Shown here: in pieces, positions 7,638-15,924 of the stretch
Layout of the letters: each line of letters starts with the position of its first letter
Numbering within the stretch: the stretch's first letter is position 1
DNA from: Alkalicoccus halolimnae
GTDB taxonomy: Bacteria > Bacillota > Bacilli > Bacillales > Salisediminibacteriaceae
DNA length: 64,000 nucleotides
Reading direction: 5' to 3'
NCBI RefSeq assembly: GCF_008014775.2
Contig: NZ_CP144914.1
Location: 3,100,001-3,164,000, forward strand
Notes under the pieces: model-generated
What the model was told of the DNA's origin: nothing
The model's input: only the letters and a program-made list of their open reading frames with translations
Databases searched by the model: none
Position numbers and translations under genes: made by a program

Positions 7638-9662
7638 TTATGTTATTTTTGGTTTCTGAAGCACGATGCTCGTCAGTGGCGGAAGAGTAATCAGTCCTTT
7701 AAAGACGTGTTCGTTTTCTTTCTCTGAAGCATTCTTCCAGCTGCCAGCGGGAAGTTCCACGTGTTCCGCGGTTTCTGTACTATGGTTCATCACGGATAAA
7801 TAATCGACATCCCCGGAGGCCCGGCGAACTGTTTCGACAGCTGTATTCTCCATTTGCAGGGACAGCCCGGCTTCCGTGAAAGCTTCTTTATATAGTCGAA
7901 GAAGCATATCCCTGTTCAAGCCGCTGCCAACATAATAAACCGTTCCTTTTCCATACTGATTTTTCGTTACTGCTGCTTTCCCGTCAAACCATGTATCCTC
8001 ATAAACAGCGAGCACTTCTGCTGAAATCGGTTCAATAAAATCGCACCAGACTTCCGTATTTCCTCCCGTACCGCCAAGGGCACCCCTGACTCCCCGGACA
8101 GAACCTTTTCTTTCCCCGCGCAGGGAATCATATTCGTGTACTTCAATCCCGCACAGCTCAGCGAGCTCACCTGGAAGCGTCTGATCAGTGACGACATTAT
8201 CAGCATCTTTTACGCCGGTCCGGTAACTGAATATGATCGTGCCGCCTGCTTCCGCGAACTGTTTAAATTTCTCATTCATTTCTTTTTTAGCTAAAAAATA
8301 AACCGGGACGATGAGCACTTTATAGTCCGTCAGGTCCTCTTTTTCCCGGAAGATATCTGTCTGCATCTGCAGCGCATGAGCCGGTTCATAAAAACGAAGC
8401 ACCTCCTGAGGGTAGGAAAAGTTGTCGGACTGCGGCTGTATATTCCATGCCCACTCGTTTTCCGGATCGTGATAAAAACCAATTTCTTTAGGGAAGACAG
8501 CTTCCAGAAAATCATCGGCAAAAGGCTCCAGTGATTGAATAACACCACGGACCTCTTCGAACTTTCTGCGCGGTTTTCCGTCGTGGTCCAGTATGCCGTG
8601 GCAGAACTGCTCGGTTCCGAACCGTGCCGCTCTCCAACGAAAGTATACGATCGCTTCCGCTCCACGGGAAATGGCCTGATAGGTCCATAATTTCAGATGC
8701 CCCGGCCGCGGAAGGTAGCCTATCTGGCTCCACCCCTGTGCCCCGGAAAGTTCCTCCATGACCCAGTAGCCTTTCCCCTGCTTTGTCGCGCGGCAGAGAT
8801 CATGCTGACGGGCAATCGCAGCAGGGTGGATCGGCTCTGCCAATCCTCCCCAGACGGGATAGTTATCAAAAGAAATGAAATCGAGATCTTCTGCTATCGC
8901 ATTTTGATCCTGGGCAAGACCGGTATAAACAAAGTTATGGGTAATAAACTGCCTTTTATCGATCCTCGCCCGCAGAGCATCTGTCTGCATTTTATTATAG
9001 GAAGTATAAGCATCCGCACAGAAGCGGTCAAAATCCAGCAGCAGAGAAGGATTATGTTCCTGAAAAACTTTTCGCGGAACCGGGATCTGCGCCCAGTCTG
9101 TATAAATCTGGCTCCAGAAAACCGTCCCCCATCTTCTGTTAAGGTCGTCAAGCGAACCGTACTTTTCTTTCAGCCAGTCCTGAAAAGCTTTTTGATCCCG
9201 CGGACCATAGCTGCGGTCGGACTTCTCATGACCGTATTCATTATCTGTCTGCCAGCCGATGACAGCTTCGAGACTGCCGTACCGGCGTGCCATCGCTTCC
9301 ACAATGTGCCGGGACATCCTTCTGAACACCCGGCTGTTCACTGTATAATGTCTGCGTGCACCAAATCCTATCGTCTGTCCGTCCTCCTGAACAGGAAGAA
9401 CTTCCGGGTATTTTTGCACAAGCCAGGCCGGCGGGGTTGCCGTCGGAGTTCCCAGTACAACTTTCATCCCGTAGGAAGCAATAAAGCTGACTGCTTCATC
9501 AAGCAGCCTGAAGTCGTAGCTTCCCTCTTCCGGCTCCAGGAGAGACCAGGAAAATTCTCCGATCCTTACTACATTTATGCCCAGTTCCTTCATCAATTCC
9601 AAATCTGTCTTCCATCGTTCTTTCGGCCATTGTTCAGGGTAATAATCTACACCAATATACAT
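7638..9662 (-). CDS. bgaB: Beta-galactosidase, glycoside hydrolase family 42
   Basis: The 674-residue product starts with the GH42 barrel signature (VDYYPEQWPKERWKTDL, RIGEFSWSLLEP). The acid/base Glu is E142 in WQTDNEYG. The nucleophile lies in VMEELSG (E303, by analogy with family members). The trimerisation domain (about 395-600) and a short C-terminal beta domain follow, giving the usual family length of about 670-690. It has no signal peptide, so it acts in the cytoplasm on imported galactosides. The start ATG follows AGGAG. No sugar transporter or dedicated regulator is adjacent, and the gene appears monocistronic. A cre-like site about 53 bases upstream suggests repression by CcpA when better sugars are present. 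Confidence 0.95.
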   Translation of the reverse strand: MYIGVDYYPEQWPKERWKTDLELMKELGINVVRIGEFSWSLLEPEEGSYDFRLLDEAVSFIASYGMKVVLGTPTATPPAWLVQKYPEVLPVQEDGQTIGFGARRHYTVNSRVFRRMSRHIVEAMARRYGSLEAVIGWQTDNEYGHEKSDRSYGPRDQKAFQDWLKEKYGSLDDLNRRWGTVFWSQIYTDWAQIPVPRKVFQEHNPSLLLDFDRFCADAYTSYNKMQTDALRARIDKRQFITHNFVYTGLAQDQNAIAEDLDFISFDNYPVWGGLAEPIHPAAIARQHDLCRATKQGKGYWVMEELSGAQGWSQIGYLPRPGHLKLWTYQAISRGAEAIVYFRWRAARFGTEQFCHGILDHDGKPRRKFEEVRGVIQSLEPFADDFLEAVFPKEIGFYHDPENEWAWNIQPQSDNFSYPQEVLRFYEPAHALQMQTDIFREKEDLTDYKVLIVPVYFLAKKEMNEKFKQFAEAGGTIIFSYRTGVKDADNVVTDQTLPGELAELCGIEVHEYDSLRGERKGSVRGVRGALGGTGGNTEVWCDFIEPISAEVLAVYEDTWFDGKAAVTKNQYGKGTVYYVGSGLNRDMLLRLYKEAFTEAGLSLQMENTAVETVRRASGDVDYLSVMNHSTETAEHVELPAGSWKNASEKENEHVFKGLITLPPLTSIVLQKPKIT

Positions 9663-9714
9663 GAAATCAACTCCTGTTTTATCAGTTTCTTCCCATTGAA
9701 CGTATTGTTAAGAT

Positions 9715-9728
9715 TGATAACGCTTTCT
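9715..9728 (-). promoter_or_regulatory. cre (catabolite-responsive element) upstream of bgaB
   Basis: Read on the minus strand the site is AGAAAGCGTTATCA, matching the CcpA consensus TGWAANCGNTNWCA at every defined position except the first. It lies 53-66 bases upstream of the bgaB start codon, where CcpA would block transcription. Confidence 0.6.
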
Positions 9729-9796
9729 CCCTTCATTCTACACGAAGAAAGAAATTCAGGAAAAGAACTTTTTTAAAATATTTAATTAAGGTGCAT

Positions 9797-9837
9797 AAAT
9801 TTCATAGTAGAAGTTCATCCTGTAATAACCGAATAAG
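9797..9837 (-). repeat. R4 short repeat, copy 1
   Basis: The segment TAGAAGTTCATCCTGTAA-TAACCGAATAAG and its left flank match 32804-32840 with only a few differences. Both copies lie in intergenic DNA. Nothing coding or structural explains the conservation. Confidence 0.5.
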
Positions 9838-10076
9838 GAAAAGGACCTCCGATGCCGACGGCCGCTCTCACGAGGGCTTATCTCCCGCTGACTTCCACGA
9901 AAAAACCTCCGTAAAATTGGATCTTCAGATGTCGCTTTCCCCCCTGCGGAACCCGCCGTCTTTCTCTGCACTCATTTTTTAATAGGGACGTTAAGGTAGA
10001 AAACGAAGTCAGCTTACAAAAAGAAAGGGACTGTCCCAAAAAGCCTGAAAAGTACACACATAACGGAAGAGGGTGT

Positions 10077-10160
10077 TAAAAAGCCTGTTAGACGGAGATT
10101 TGTCTAACAGGTCTTTGTCAGTACGAAGCCGTTCCCCCTATCCTTATCGGACAGCTCCCC
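10077..10160 (+). repeat. R2 repeat copy 3
   Basis: The hairpin GCCTGTTAGAC / GTCTAACAGG is followed by TTTGTCAGTACGAAGCCG and TATCCTTATCGGACAGCTCC. The same right flank occurs at 39460-39506 after that hairpin. It lies just beyond the 3' end of the minus-strand mgtC gene. Confidence 0.7.
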
Positions 10161-10166
10161 TATCTT

Positions 10167-10646
10167 TTATTTTTCTTCTTTTGCATCCATCCGGTCTTCA
10201 ATATAATTTCCAACCCGGGCCAGAATAACAGTTGTAATAACTGCTATGATCGAAAGGCCGTAAAATCCTGCAGCGATACCAATACCAACCCCACCTACAA
10301 AAAATATCATAGCTGCAGACGTCAGGCCGGTAACATTAAATCCGTCTTTTAGAATAACTCCTGCCCCGATAAATCCGAGTCCGGATACGATTTGCGCAGC
10401 CAGACGCATCGGATCCATCATGATATTATCTGATATTTCCGCAAAGTGCATGACGCTGTGAATGGAGACGAGAGTTATTAAACAACAGGAAGCGCAGACG
10501 TACATGTATGTCTTTATTCCTGCAGGTTTACTTTTTGAATAACGGTCCCATCCAATTAAAAAACCAAGGACGGCACTGCCGATAATCTGCACCAGCATTT
10601 CACCGTATGAAGTAACATATTCATTTGCTGTTAATATTTCAAACAT
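10167..10646 (-). CDS. MgtC/SapB family membrane protein
   Basis: The start is ATG 10644-10646 (MFEILTANEYV), preceded by AAGGAGGTGG; the upstream codons of the longer frame are inside that ribosome site. The product has 159 residues with about five transmembrane segments and the family signatures GFLIGWDRYSKSKPAGIKTY and AAQIVSGLGFIGAGVILKDG. It has the short form of the family, without the extra C-terminal soluble domain of Salmonella MgtC. Members are linked to Mg2+ homeostasis and acid or host stress; the biochemical activity is not settled. The gene is alone. Confidence 0.9.
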   Translation of the reverse strand: MFEILTANEYVTSYGEMLVQIIGSAVLGFLIGWDRYSKSKPAGIKTYMYVCASCCLITLVSIHSVMHFAEISDNIMMDPMRLAAQIVSGLGFIGAGVILKDGFNVTGLTSAAMIFFVGGVGIGIAAGFYGLSIIAVITTVILARVGNYIEDRMDAKEEK

Positions 10647-10937
10647 TCTGCCACCTCCTTCTCGTATACATTTTTGTAGAAGCTGCTCTATCTTCACCGG
10701 GAGATGTCCCCAAAATTTCTGCCGGATCAGAGAAGAAAGCTTCTGCTTCTTTTTTCTTTATTTGAGCAGTTAAAAGCTGCATTTTATTTATTAGTATACC
10801 CGATTGCTGCAATCAGAAAAAGTAACCTTATAAAAGTCTTCTTTCCCCCTGTTTCCGGCTTTTCTGTACAAGCCGGTGTTGAGGGTTTTCATTTTCAGGT
10901 TTTATTTAGTATCATAGTAGAAAAGGAGGTCGTGACC

Positions 10938-11270
10938 ATGAGTGAAGATAAACAGGAACTAAAAGACCGGGTAATGGCTGAGCTGGAGAATGTTGTTGAC
11001 CCTGAACTCGGTGTAGATATCGTAAACCTCGGGCTTATTTATGAAGTTGAGCTCGATGAAGAAGATAACGTAAAAGTAATTATGACCCTTACTTCAATGG
11101 GCTGCCCTCTTGCAGCAACTATTGTCAGCGACATTAAAAAAGCGCTGAGCGAACTTCAGGAAATTCAGGAAATTGGCGAAATTGATGTAGATATTACCTT
11201 CAACCCTCCCTGGGACAAGTCGATGATGTCCCGTTACGCCAAGCTGGCTCTCGGAGTACACGAAAGCTGA
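10938..11270 (+). CDS. yitW: MIP18/DUF59 family protein (SufT/YitW-like, Fe-S assembly)
   Basis: The start is ATG 10938 after AAAAGGAGG; the 78 codons upstream in the same frame have poor coding character. The 110-residue product is a typical stand-alone DUF59 protein: VVDPELGVDIVNLGLIYEVE, then MTLTSMGCPLA with the conserved Cys, and DVDITFNPPWDKSMMS near the end. Members help load or mature Fe-S clusters in the cytosol together with the SUF system. The gene is monocistronic, with its own terminator 40 bases downstream. Confidence 0.92.
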   Translation: MSEDKQELKDRVMAELENVVDPELGVDIVNLGLIYEVELDEEDNVKVIMTLTSMGCPLAATIVSDIKKALSELQEIQEIGEIDVDITFNPPWDKSMMSRYAKLALGVHES

Positions 11271-11310
11271 TTTCCGACGCAGGCGGCACAAAATAAAGTT
11301 CAGAAACTGG

Positions 11311-11349
11311 AAAAACCCTTCATGACCAGCATTGTCATGAAGGGTTTTT
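11311..11349 (+). terminator. Terminator after yitW
   Basis: A 16-bp perfect stem (AAAAACCCTTCATGAC / GTCATGAAGGGTTTTT) with a seven-base loop and a built-in T-tail. Confidence 0.9.
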
Positions 11350-11391
11350 GCTGTACATAACCGTCAAAACTTCCTGTTATCAGAAGAAAGC

Positions 11392-11420
11392 TTGAAAATT
11401 TCTATTCACTCTGTTTAAAT
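11392..11420 (+). promoter_or_regulatory. Probable promoter for rpsN2
   Basis: TTGAAA (11392-11397) and TTAAAT (11415-11420) are 17 bases apart. The -10 box overlaps the left half of the Zur operator, the arrangement expected for repression by Zur. Confidence 0.5.
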
Positions 11421-11445
11421 CGTAATAGTTACGATTTAAACAGAG
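11409..11445 (+). promoter_or_regulatory. Zur operator (zinc-uptake repressor box)
   Basis: A 17-bp perfect inverted repeat with a three-base centre. The inner 23 bases (11416-11438), TAAATCGTAAT-A-GTTACGATTTA, match the B. subtilis Zur consensus TAAATCGTAAT-N-ATTACGATTTA with one difference. The first gene downstream on this strand is the zinc-free S14 paralogue, a known Zur target in Bacillus. The operator now lies 377 bases from that start codon because an R1 half-element is inserted between them. Confidence 0.85.
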
Positions 11446-11500
11446 CAGGTTACTCTTCATATTTACAGATGTAAAAATCCCTTCATGAATTATTCTTCGT

Positions 11501-11805
11501 AACGAAATAGCAGTGTTAAAGTCTATGGTTCTTACGCATATAAAGGGGAACATTACTGCTCTTTATCATTTACAATCGCTTCCGCTTCGTTTTGATTTTC
11601 CAATACAGAAAACCCGCTGGTTAAATCAAGAATATACAAAGTTTGAAGCCAGTGCCAAAGTGATTTTTCAAGACGCCTGCGGAAAAAGAAAGCGGGAAGA
11701 TCCTCCCGGACGCAAGGGAACCCTAAGGCTTTCTCTGCGGCAGGCGGAAGAGCCGCAGGCCCTCCAAAAAAACAACACAGAGCTTTAACAGAGCCAACGA
11801 AATAG
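11501..11805 (+). repeat. R1 left-module insertion flanked by a 10-bp direct repeat
   Basis: AACGAAATAG occurs at 11501-11510 and again at 11796-11805. Between them lies 285 bp that begins CAGTGTTAAAG and ends CTTTAACAGAGCC, so the ends carry a short inverted repeat (TGTTAAAG / CTTTAACA). The inside is the R1 left module (CGCCTGCGGAAAAAGAAAG, GGAAGATCCTCCCGG, AGCCGCAGGC). Removing the insert and one copy of the 10-mer restores a continuous leader running into the AAAGGAG of rpsN2. This looks like a target-site duplication. Confidence 0.75.
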
Positions 11806-11822
11806 AAAGGAGACGCTTAAAA

Positions 11823-12092
11823 ATGGCTGAAAAATCTAAAATTGCAAAGGAAAAAAAGCGGGAGGCACTCGCAGCAGCTTATGCTGACCAGCGTCGTGAA
11901 TTAAAAGAAAAAGGAGATTACGAAGCGCTTCGCAAACTTCCACGTGACTCTTCTCCAACACGCCTCACAAACCGTTTCCAGGTAAACGGACGGCCGCGTG
12001 GAGTACTGCGAAAATTCAGGATGTCCCGAATTGCTTTCCGCGAACTCGCTCATAAAAATCAGGTACCCGGGGTAAAAAAATCCAGCTGGTAA
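11823..12092 (+). CDS. rpsN2: 30S ribosomal protein S14, zinc-independent (C-minus) paralogue
   Basis: The 89-residue product ([20 protein letters not shown]...[22 protein letters not shown]) is the long S14 form, lacking the two CxxC zinc motifs of the short form. It replaces the zinc-binding S14 in the small subunit when zinc is scarce and so frees zinc. The start follows AAAGGAGACGCTTAAAA. The Zur box at 11409-11445 is the expected regulator. Transcripts from that promoter would now carry a 0.3-kb R1 half-element with strong hairpins in their 5' leader. A terminator follows whose 3' arm is the next gene's ribosome site. Confidence 0.95.
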   Translation: MAEKSKIAKEKKREALAAAYADQRRELKEKGDYEALRKLPRDSSPTRLTNRFQVNGRPRGVLRKFRMSRIAFRELAHKNQVPGVKKSSW

Positions 12093-12123
12093 TTGATTTT
12101 TCTCTCTTCAGCTGTAAAAGCTT

Positions 12124-12172
12124 AACCTTCTTTCCTTACGGGTAACATACAGAAAGGAAGGGAGGTTTTTTT
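12124..12172 (+). terminator. Terminator of rpsN2 whose 3' arm is the ribosome binding site of the channel gene
   Basis: AACCTTCTTTCCTT (12124-12137) pairs over all 14 bases (two G-U) with AAGGAAGGGAGGTT (12154-12167). A run of T follows up to the ATG at 12173. The right arm contains GGAAGGGAGG, the only ribosome site of the K+ channel gene. Confidence 0.75.
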
Positions 12173-12580
12173 ATGCTGAATCTTATTCTTTTAGGCTTAG
12201 GCGTTCTTTTTATCCTTGCTAATCTTATTTATTTTTTCCGACAGGGCAGATTCAAAGAAAGTAAAGTACATACCGGTTTACTTTTGAAATTGTTCTTCAC
12301 CCTGACCGGGATTACTATCGGCTTTGCGTTCTTATATTATGTGCTTTCTTTTCAGGAAACGGTGCTGCGCATTAACGACCCCACTGACCAGGCTGTTGAT
12401 ATTACATTCCTGGAATCTTTATACTTCAGTGGTGTCACTATTCTATCGGTCGGTTACGGCGATTACGTTCCAGTAGGGTCAGCCCGTTTTTTTGCACTCT
12501 TGCAGGCAGCACTCGGTCTGCTTATTCCAAGTGCTTTCTTTCTGACTGTTCTTGGAGAAAAAATTCAGAAAAAGGAATAA
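12173..12580 (+). CDS. Two-transmembrane potassium channel (Ion_trans_2)
   Basis: The 135-residue product has an N-terminal membrane helix (1-21), a second helix (about 38-58), a pore loop with the K+ selectivity filter in LSVGYGDYVP (about 98-107) and a last helix (about 110-130). It ends right after the inner helix, so the RCK/TrkA_N gating domain of many prokaryotic K+ channels is absent. It would form a tetramer letting K+ across the membrane, important in saline or alkaline conditions. The ribosome site is embedded in the preceding terminator stem, so translation of read-through mRNA may be restrained. Whether it has its own promoter is not visible. Confidence 0.88.
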   Translation: MLNLILLGLGVLFILANLIYFFRQGRFKESKVHTGLLLKLFFTLTGITIGFAFLYYVLSFQETVLRINDPTDQAVDITFLESLYFSGVTILSVGYGDYVPVGSARFFALLQAALGLLIPSAFFLTVLGEKIQKKE

Positions 12581-12584
12581 AAGA

Positions 12585-14045
12585 CTAGTTTGAAGAAGAA
12601 TCCCTGATTTTTCGTGCTTCTTCGTGTTCAGCCCTTCGTTCCTCTGCAGAGTGTTCCAGCGGAACGAGAGGATAAGGGTAGTCACTTCCTAGTTGCAGCG
12701 CCGCTTCGATGAGGGCTAGTTCTTCCATTTCATACGGCGCATAAATGTATTCATTCGGAACAAACTGGAGTTCAGGAAGCCAATGTCTTACAAACACGCC
12801 GTCAGGATCAAAAAGCCTGCCCTGTTTTACGACGTCAAAAATACGGAACGTTGTGGCATCTGTCCCAACCCCTGCCACGTACTGCCAGTTTCCGTAGTTG
12901 CTGGCGGCATCGTAATCAATTAATTGGGACTCAAACCAGGCCGCCCCCCACCGCCAGTCAATTCCCAGGTTTTTGGTTAAAAAGGCAGCCGTGTTCTGCC
13001 TTCCACGATTGGACATGTACCCGGTCGCTTTCAACTGCCGCATCGAAGCATCCACCAATGGGTAGCCCGTCTTACCGGTGCACCACGCCTCGAACAGCCC
13101 GGCATCCTGCTTCCATACTACCGGCAGCTTTTGAATACCGGATTTCTTAAAAAAGGCGTGTTTTTCTTTTCGTAAAAGCATATGAAAATAATCTCTCCAG
13201 AGAAGTTCAAAAAAGAGCCAGTAGGTCGATTTATTCGCTTCCACAACCCGCTCAAAACGCTTCAGCTCCCAGTAGACTCTTCTTGGAGACAACGATCCGT
13301 TAGCAAGCCAGGGGGAAAGCTTCGAGCTGTCATCAAATTCAAAAAGACCGTTTCTCCTTTCTTTATAATGAAGCACGTGCCGGGTCAGGAAGAAGTAATC
13401 GTTTAAGCGTTTAAGCCCTTCCTTTTCCCCTCCGCTGACAAGTGTGGAGGCGTTCATAGTCCGGAACTGCTTCATCAGCTCTTCTCCGGTTTCAGCATGG
13501 TCTTCTAAGTAAAGTGGGGTCTGCTCCTGCGGCTCTCCGGCTTCCTGTCTTGGCAGGAGCCTGCTTTTTTCTATTTTTTTACGGTAGGCAGAAAAGCTTC
13601 CCGGAACTTCTTCCTGTGTAAATGGAAGATCCGTTTCATGAAACAACGTCTCTCCCTCGTAAAGGGTCAACGTACTTCCAAATTGACGTACCGCTTCTTC
13701 CACCGCCTGTGCTTCTTCTATTTCTTCTACACCAGGATAAGAGAAGGCCCTTACGTGGGAGAGGGGATACTGCTGGAACCAGTTCCTGATTTCGCGTGCA
13801 GTATCTCCATGGGCAGTCACCAGCGGGACTCCAAGACGGCCGAGCTGCTGATGCAGATCAAGGAGACTTTCAATTAAAAAGCGGCGGCGTTTTTTATCCA
13901 TGCGCGGAAAACCGTTTTCCGTCACACTATCATGCTTCCGGTCAAAAACGTAGCCTGCCATCACCGGCGTCCCCGATGCAAGAGCATCAACAAGAGGCTG
14001 ATGATCGTGGATCCGCAGATCATTTCGTAACCAGACAAATTCCAT
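12585..14045 (-). CDS. Cryptochrome/photolyase of the DASH type
   Basis: The 486-residue product has the N-terminal photolyase alpha/beta domain (MEFVWLRNDLRIHDHQPLV) and the FAD-binding helical domain. The latter includes KLSPWLANGSLSPR, STYWLFFELLWRDYF, GYPLVDASMRQLKATGYMSN, DWRWGAAWFESQLIDYD and SNYGNWQYVAGVG. The YEGETLFHETDLPF and NxSTYW patterns are typical of CRY-DASH and not of class I CPD photolyases. Such enzymes use FAD and an antenna cofactor to repair cyclobutane dimers, mainly in single-stranded or loop DNA. The stop codon lies 5 bases from the stop of the convergent channel gene. A CPD-photolyase role cannot be excluded without a tree. Confidence 0.88.
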   Translation of the reverse strand: MEFVWLRNDLRIHDHQPLVDALASGTPVMAGYVFDRKHDSVTENGFPRMDKKRRRFLIESLLDLHQQLGRLGVPLVTAHGDTAREIRNWFQQYPLSHVRAFSYPGVEEIEEAQAVEEAVRQFGSTLTLYEGETLFHETDLPFTQEEVPGSFSAYRKKIEKSRLLPRQEAGEPQEQTPLYLEDHAETGEELMKQFRTMNASTLVSGGEKEGLKRLNDYFFLTRHVLHYKERRNGLFEFDDSSKLSPWLANGSLSPRRVYWELKRFERVVEANKSTYWLFFELLWRDYFHMLLRKEKHAFFKKSGIQKLPVVWKQDAGLFEAWCTGKTGYPLVDASMRQLKATGYMSNRGRQNTAAFLTKNLGIDWRWGAAWFESQLIDYDAASNYGNWQYVAGVGTDATTFRIFDVVKQGRLFDPDGVFVRHWLPELQFVPNEYIYAPYEMEELALIEAALQLGSDYPYPLVPLEHSAEERRAEHEEARKIRDSSSN

Positions 14046-14142
14046 AATCTCTCCCCTCCCTGTTTACGAACGTATTCCCTAGTTATAAGCTGGGAAAACA
14101 CCCCAGTCTTCATGTATACTAAACCTCAAAGGAGGCTAAATC

Positions 14143-14946
14143 ATGCTGCTGAAAACAGCTTTAGTACAAATGGATATCGCATTCGGAAATCCGGAAGTGA
14201 ACTATGAAAATGCTTCCGCTAACATTGCCGAAGCTGTCAGCTCCGGTGCCGATGTTATCCTTCTGCCGGAACTATGGACGACCGGCTATGATTTTTCATA
14301 TATGAAAGAAAACCCTGACGAAGAAGCGAGTGAAGCGGTGACGTTTCTGTCAGAGCAGGCAAGAAAGCACCGTGTCAACCTCGTTGCTGGTTCTGTCGCT
14401 AAAAAAACGGACGAAGGTTTCTTTAATACGATGCTCGTCTTTAACCGGCACGGAGCTTTCGTTAGAGAATACAGCAAAGCGCACCTCTTCCGGCTTATGG
14501 AGGAAGAAAAACATCTTCAGGAGGGAAATGAGGGCAGTTTATTCAAGCTAGAACATGGCTGGGCTGCCGGCTTTATCTGCTACGACATCCGCTTCCCGGA
14601 GTGGATACGCACCCATATGCTTCACCCTGAACATAAGCCGTCTGTACTTTACGTCGTCGCTGAGTGGCCTCAACCCCGTATCGACCAGTGGAGGTCCCTG
14701 CTCATCGCGCGGGCTATCGAAAACCAGTGCTTTGTCGCTGCCTGCAACCGTACTGGTTCTGACCCGAATAATACGTATGGCGGACATTCCATTGTAATAA
14801 GCCCGCTCGGCAAAGTGATTGCGGAAGCAGGAGAAGCAGAAGACACGATCCTCTATGCTGATATAGAAACCGATGATGTCCACGAAATCCGGGAAAACAT
14901 CCCCGTACTGCGCGACCGGCGTCCCGAACTTTACAGAAATGAATAA
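14143..14946 (+). CDS. Nitrilase-superfamily carbon-nitrogen hydrolase (omega-amidase-like)
   Basis: The 267-residue product keeps the catalytic triad of the superfamily: E43 in LLPELWTTGYD, K112 in EYSKAHLF and C146 in GFICYDIRFPEW. Length and motifs fit the omega-amidase/MtnU-YafV branch, which hydrolyses alpha-ketoglutaramate or similar keto-acid amides made by transaminases of the methionine salvage pathway. Other small-amide substrates are possible. AAAGGAGG precedes the ATG. It is transcribed away from the photolyase gene and ends in a clear terminator. Confidence 0.85.
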   Translation: MLLKTALVQMDIAFGNPEVNYENASANIAEAVSSGADVILLPELWTTGYDFSYMKENPDEEASEAVTFLSEQARKHRVNLVAGSVAKKTDEGFFNTMLVFNRHGAFVREYSKAHLFRLMEEEKHLQEGNEGSLFKLEHGWAAGFICYDIRFPEWIRTHMLHPEHKPSVLYVVAEWPQPRIDQWRSLLIARAIENQCFVAACNRTGSDPNNTYGGHSIVISPLGKVIAEAGEAEDTILYADIETDDVHEIRENIPVLRDRRPELYRNE

Positions 14947-14956
14947 ATGAAAGAAG

Positions 14957-15001
14957 AAGCTGCCCCGCAAATCTGCAAAACAGACGAGGGCAGCTTTTTT
15001 C
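14957..15001 (+). terminator. Terminator after the nitrilase-like gene
   Basis: AAGCTGCCC / GGGCAGCTT stem with a 22-base loop, followed by TTTTTTC. Confidence 0.8.
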
Positions 15002-15046
15002 TATCGACTTCCATTCACAACAGAGCTGAAGAGAAGATTTCTGCAT

Positions 15047-15180
15047 GTGTTAAAACCAGCTTTAACAGAGACACTTATGCAAAATCCTTGCACCATAACC
15101 AAGATGGATGAATATGCTTTTTACAGGAATGGAGCTTCCCCTCTAAACAGGTGGAGTGAAGGAAGCTCTTCGAGATGAAC
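15047..15180 (+). repeat. R1 repeat fragment spanning the module junction
   Basis: It contains AGCTTTAACAGAGACACT, ATGCAAAATCCTTGCACCAT, TTACAGGAATGGAGCTTCC and an AACAGGTGGAGTGAA block, in the same order as the junction of left and right modules in full R1 copies. It stops at the 3' end of the TauE gene. Confidence 0.65.
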
Positions 15181-15189
15181 GGAGCGCCA

Positions 15190-15921
15190 TTAAAAAAAGA
15201 TTAAATTTAATGCCGCAAGAGCTACAACAGCACCCGCTGCCCTGCGCATATTTTCCTGGGATATATAACGGAAACATTTCACCCCGAGTCTCGTGCCGAC
15301 AAGGACGGTCCCAATACCGATTAAAAAGTACAGCAGAAACTCCCCGCTGAAATCTCCATTCACTCCATGCAAAATGACCGTCATGGAGTTCGTAAAGAGA
15401 AATGTCAGCTGCAGATTGGCGCTGTACGCGTATTTATCATCTGCAAAAACGAGGAGAAGGTAAAACACGAAGAAAGGCCCTCCAACAGCGAAAATACCCC
15501 CGACGAATCCTCCCATCATTCCAAACACAATTGGGATCCATAGGGTATCTGCAGATAATCCCCCTGCCCGCTTCGCACCAAAAAACAAATAAAGAACGAC
15601 GAGAAGCAGGAAAACCCCTAAAAAATCTCTCATCACATCGAGTTCCCCGTAATTGCTCAATACGTAAAAAGCACCGATTCTTCCGAAAAACGCTGCACTT
15701 AATAGTATGATAAGAGAGCGCCACCTCATATGCTGCCATATCTGGATCGCGATGCTTGCCGCGACAAAAAGCGAAAGCGACATTACGAGCAGGGTGCTTT
15801 CTTTAACGGTAAACAGAAGCGGCAGGAAGCTCATTGCAATTAATCCGAAGCCAAAACCGCTGACCCCTTGAATAAAGCTTCCGGCGAGAAGTACAATAAA
15901 CACAACAAGTAATTCCACCAT
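15190..15921 (-). CDS. TauE/SafE family membrane exporter
   Basis: The 243-residue product is nearly all hydrophobic, with about eight membrane segments. It carries both family repeats: GSFIQGVSGFGFGLIAMSFL near the N-terminus and GMMGGFVGGIFAVGGPFFVF in the middle. Members export or import sulfite, sulfoacetate or other organic anions; the substrate cannot be read here. The start ATG (15919-15921) has only a weak AAGG site. The gene is monocistronic with no sulfur-metabolism neighbour. Confidence 0.85.
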   Translation of the reverse strand: MVELLVVFIVLLAGSFIQGVSGFGFGLIAMSFLPLLFTVKESTLLVMSLSLFVAASIAIQIWQHMRWRSLIILLSAAFFGRIGAFYVLSNYGELDVMRDFLGVFLLLVVLYLFFGAKRAGGLSADTLWIPIVFGMMGGFVGGIFAVGGPFFVFYLLLVFADDKYAYSANLQLTFLFTNSMTVILHGVNGDFSGEFLLYFLIGIGTVLVGTRLGVKCFRYISQENMRRAAGAVVALAALNLIFF

Positions 15922-15924
15922 ATG

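Noticed and set aside
8697..9776. Long plus-strand frame (359 codons) opposite bgaB
   Set aside because: It is antisense to an unambiguous GH42 gene. The same reasoning removes long antisense frames opposite the nuclease, ppc and pxp genes.
10647..10937. Mg2+ riboswitch (M-box) before mgtC, or a leader for yitW
   Set aside because: mgtC has only a short upstream region with a strong ribosome site, and no M-box-like helices or terminator could be traced. yitW has no visible leader structure.
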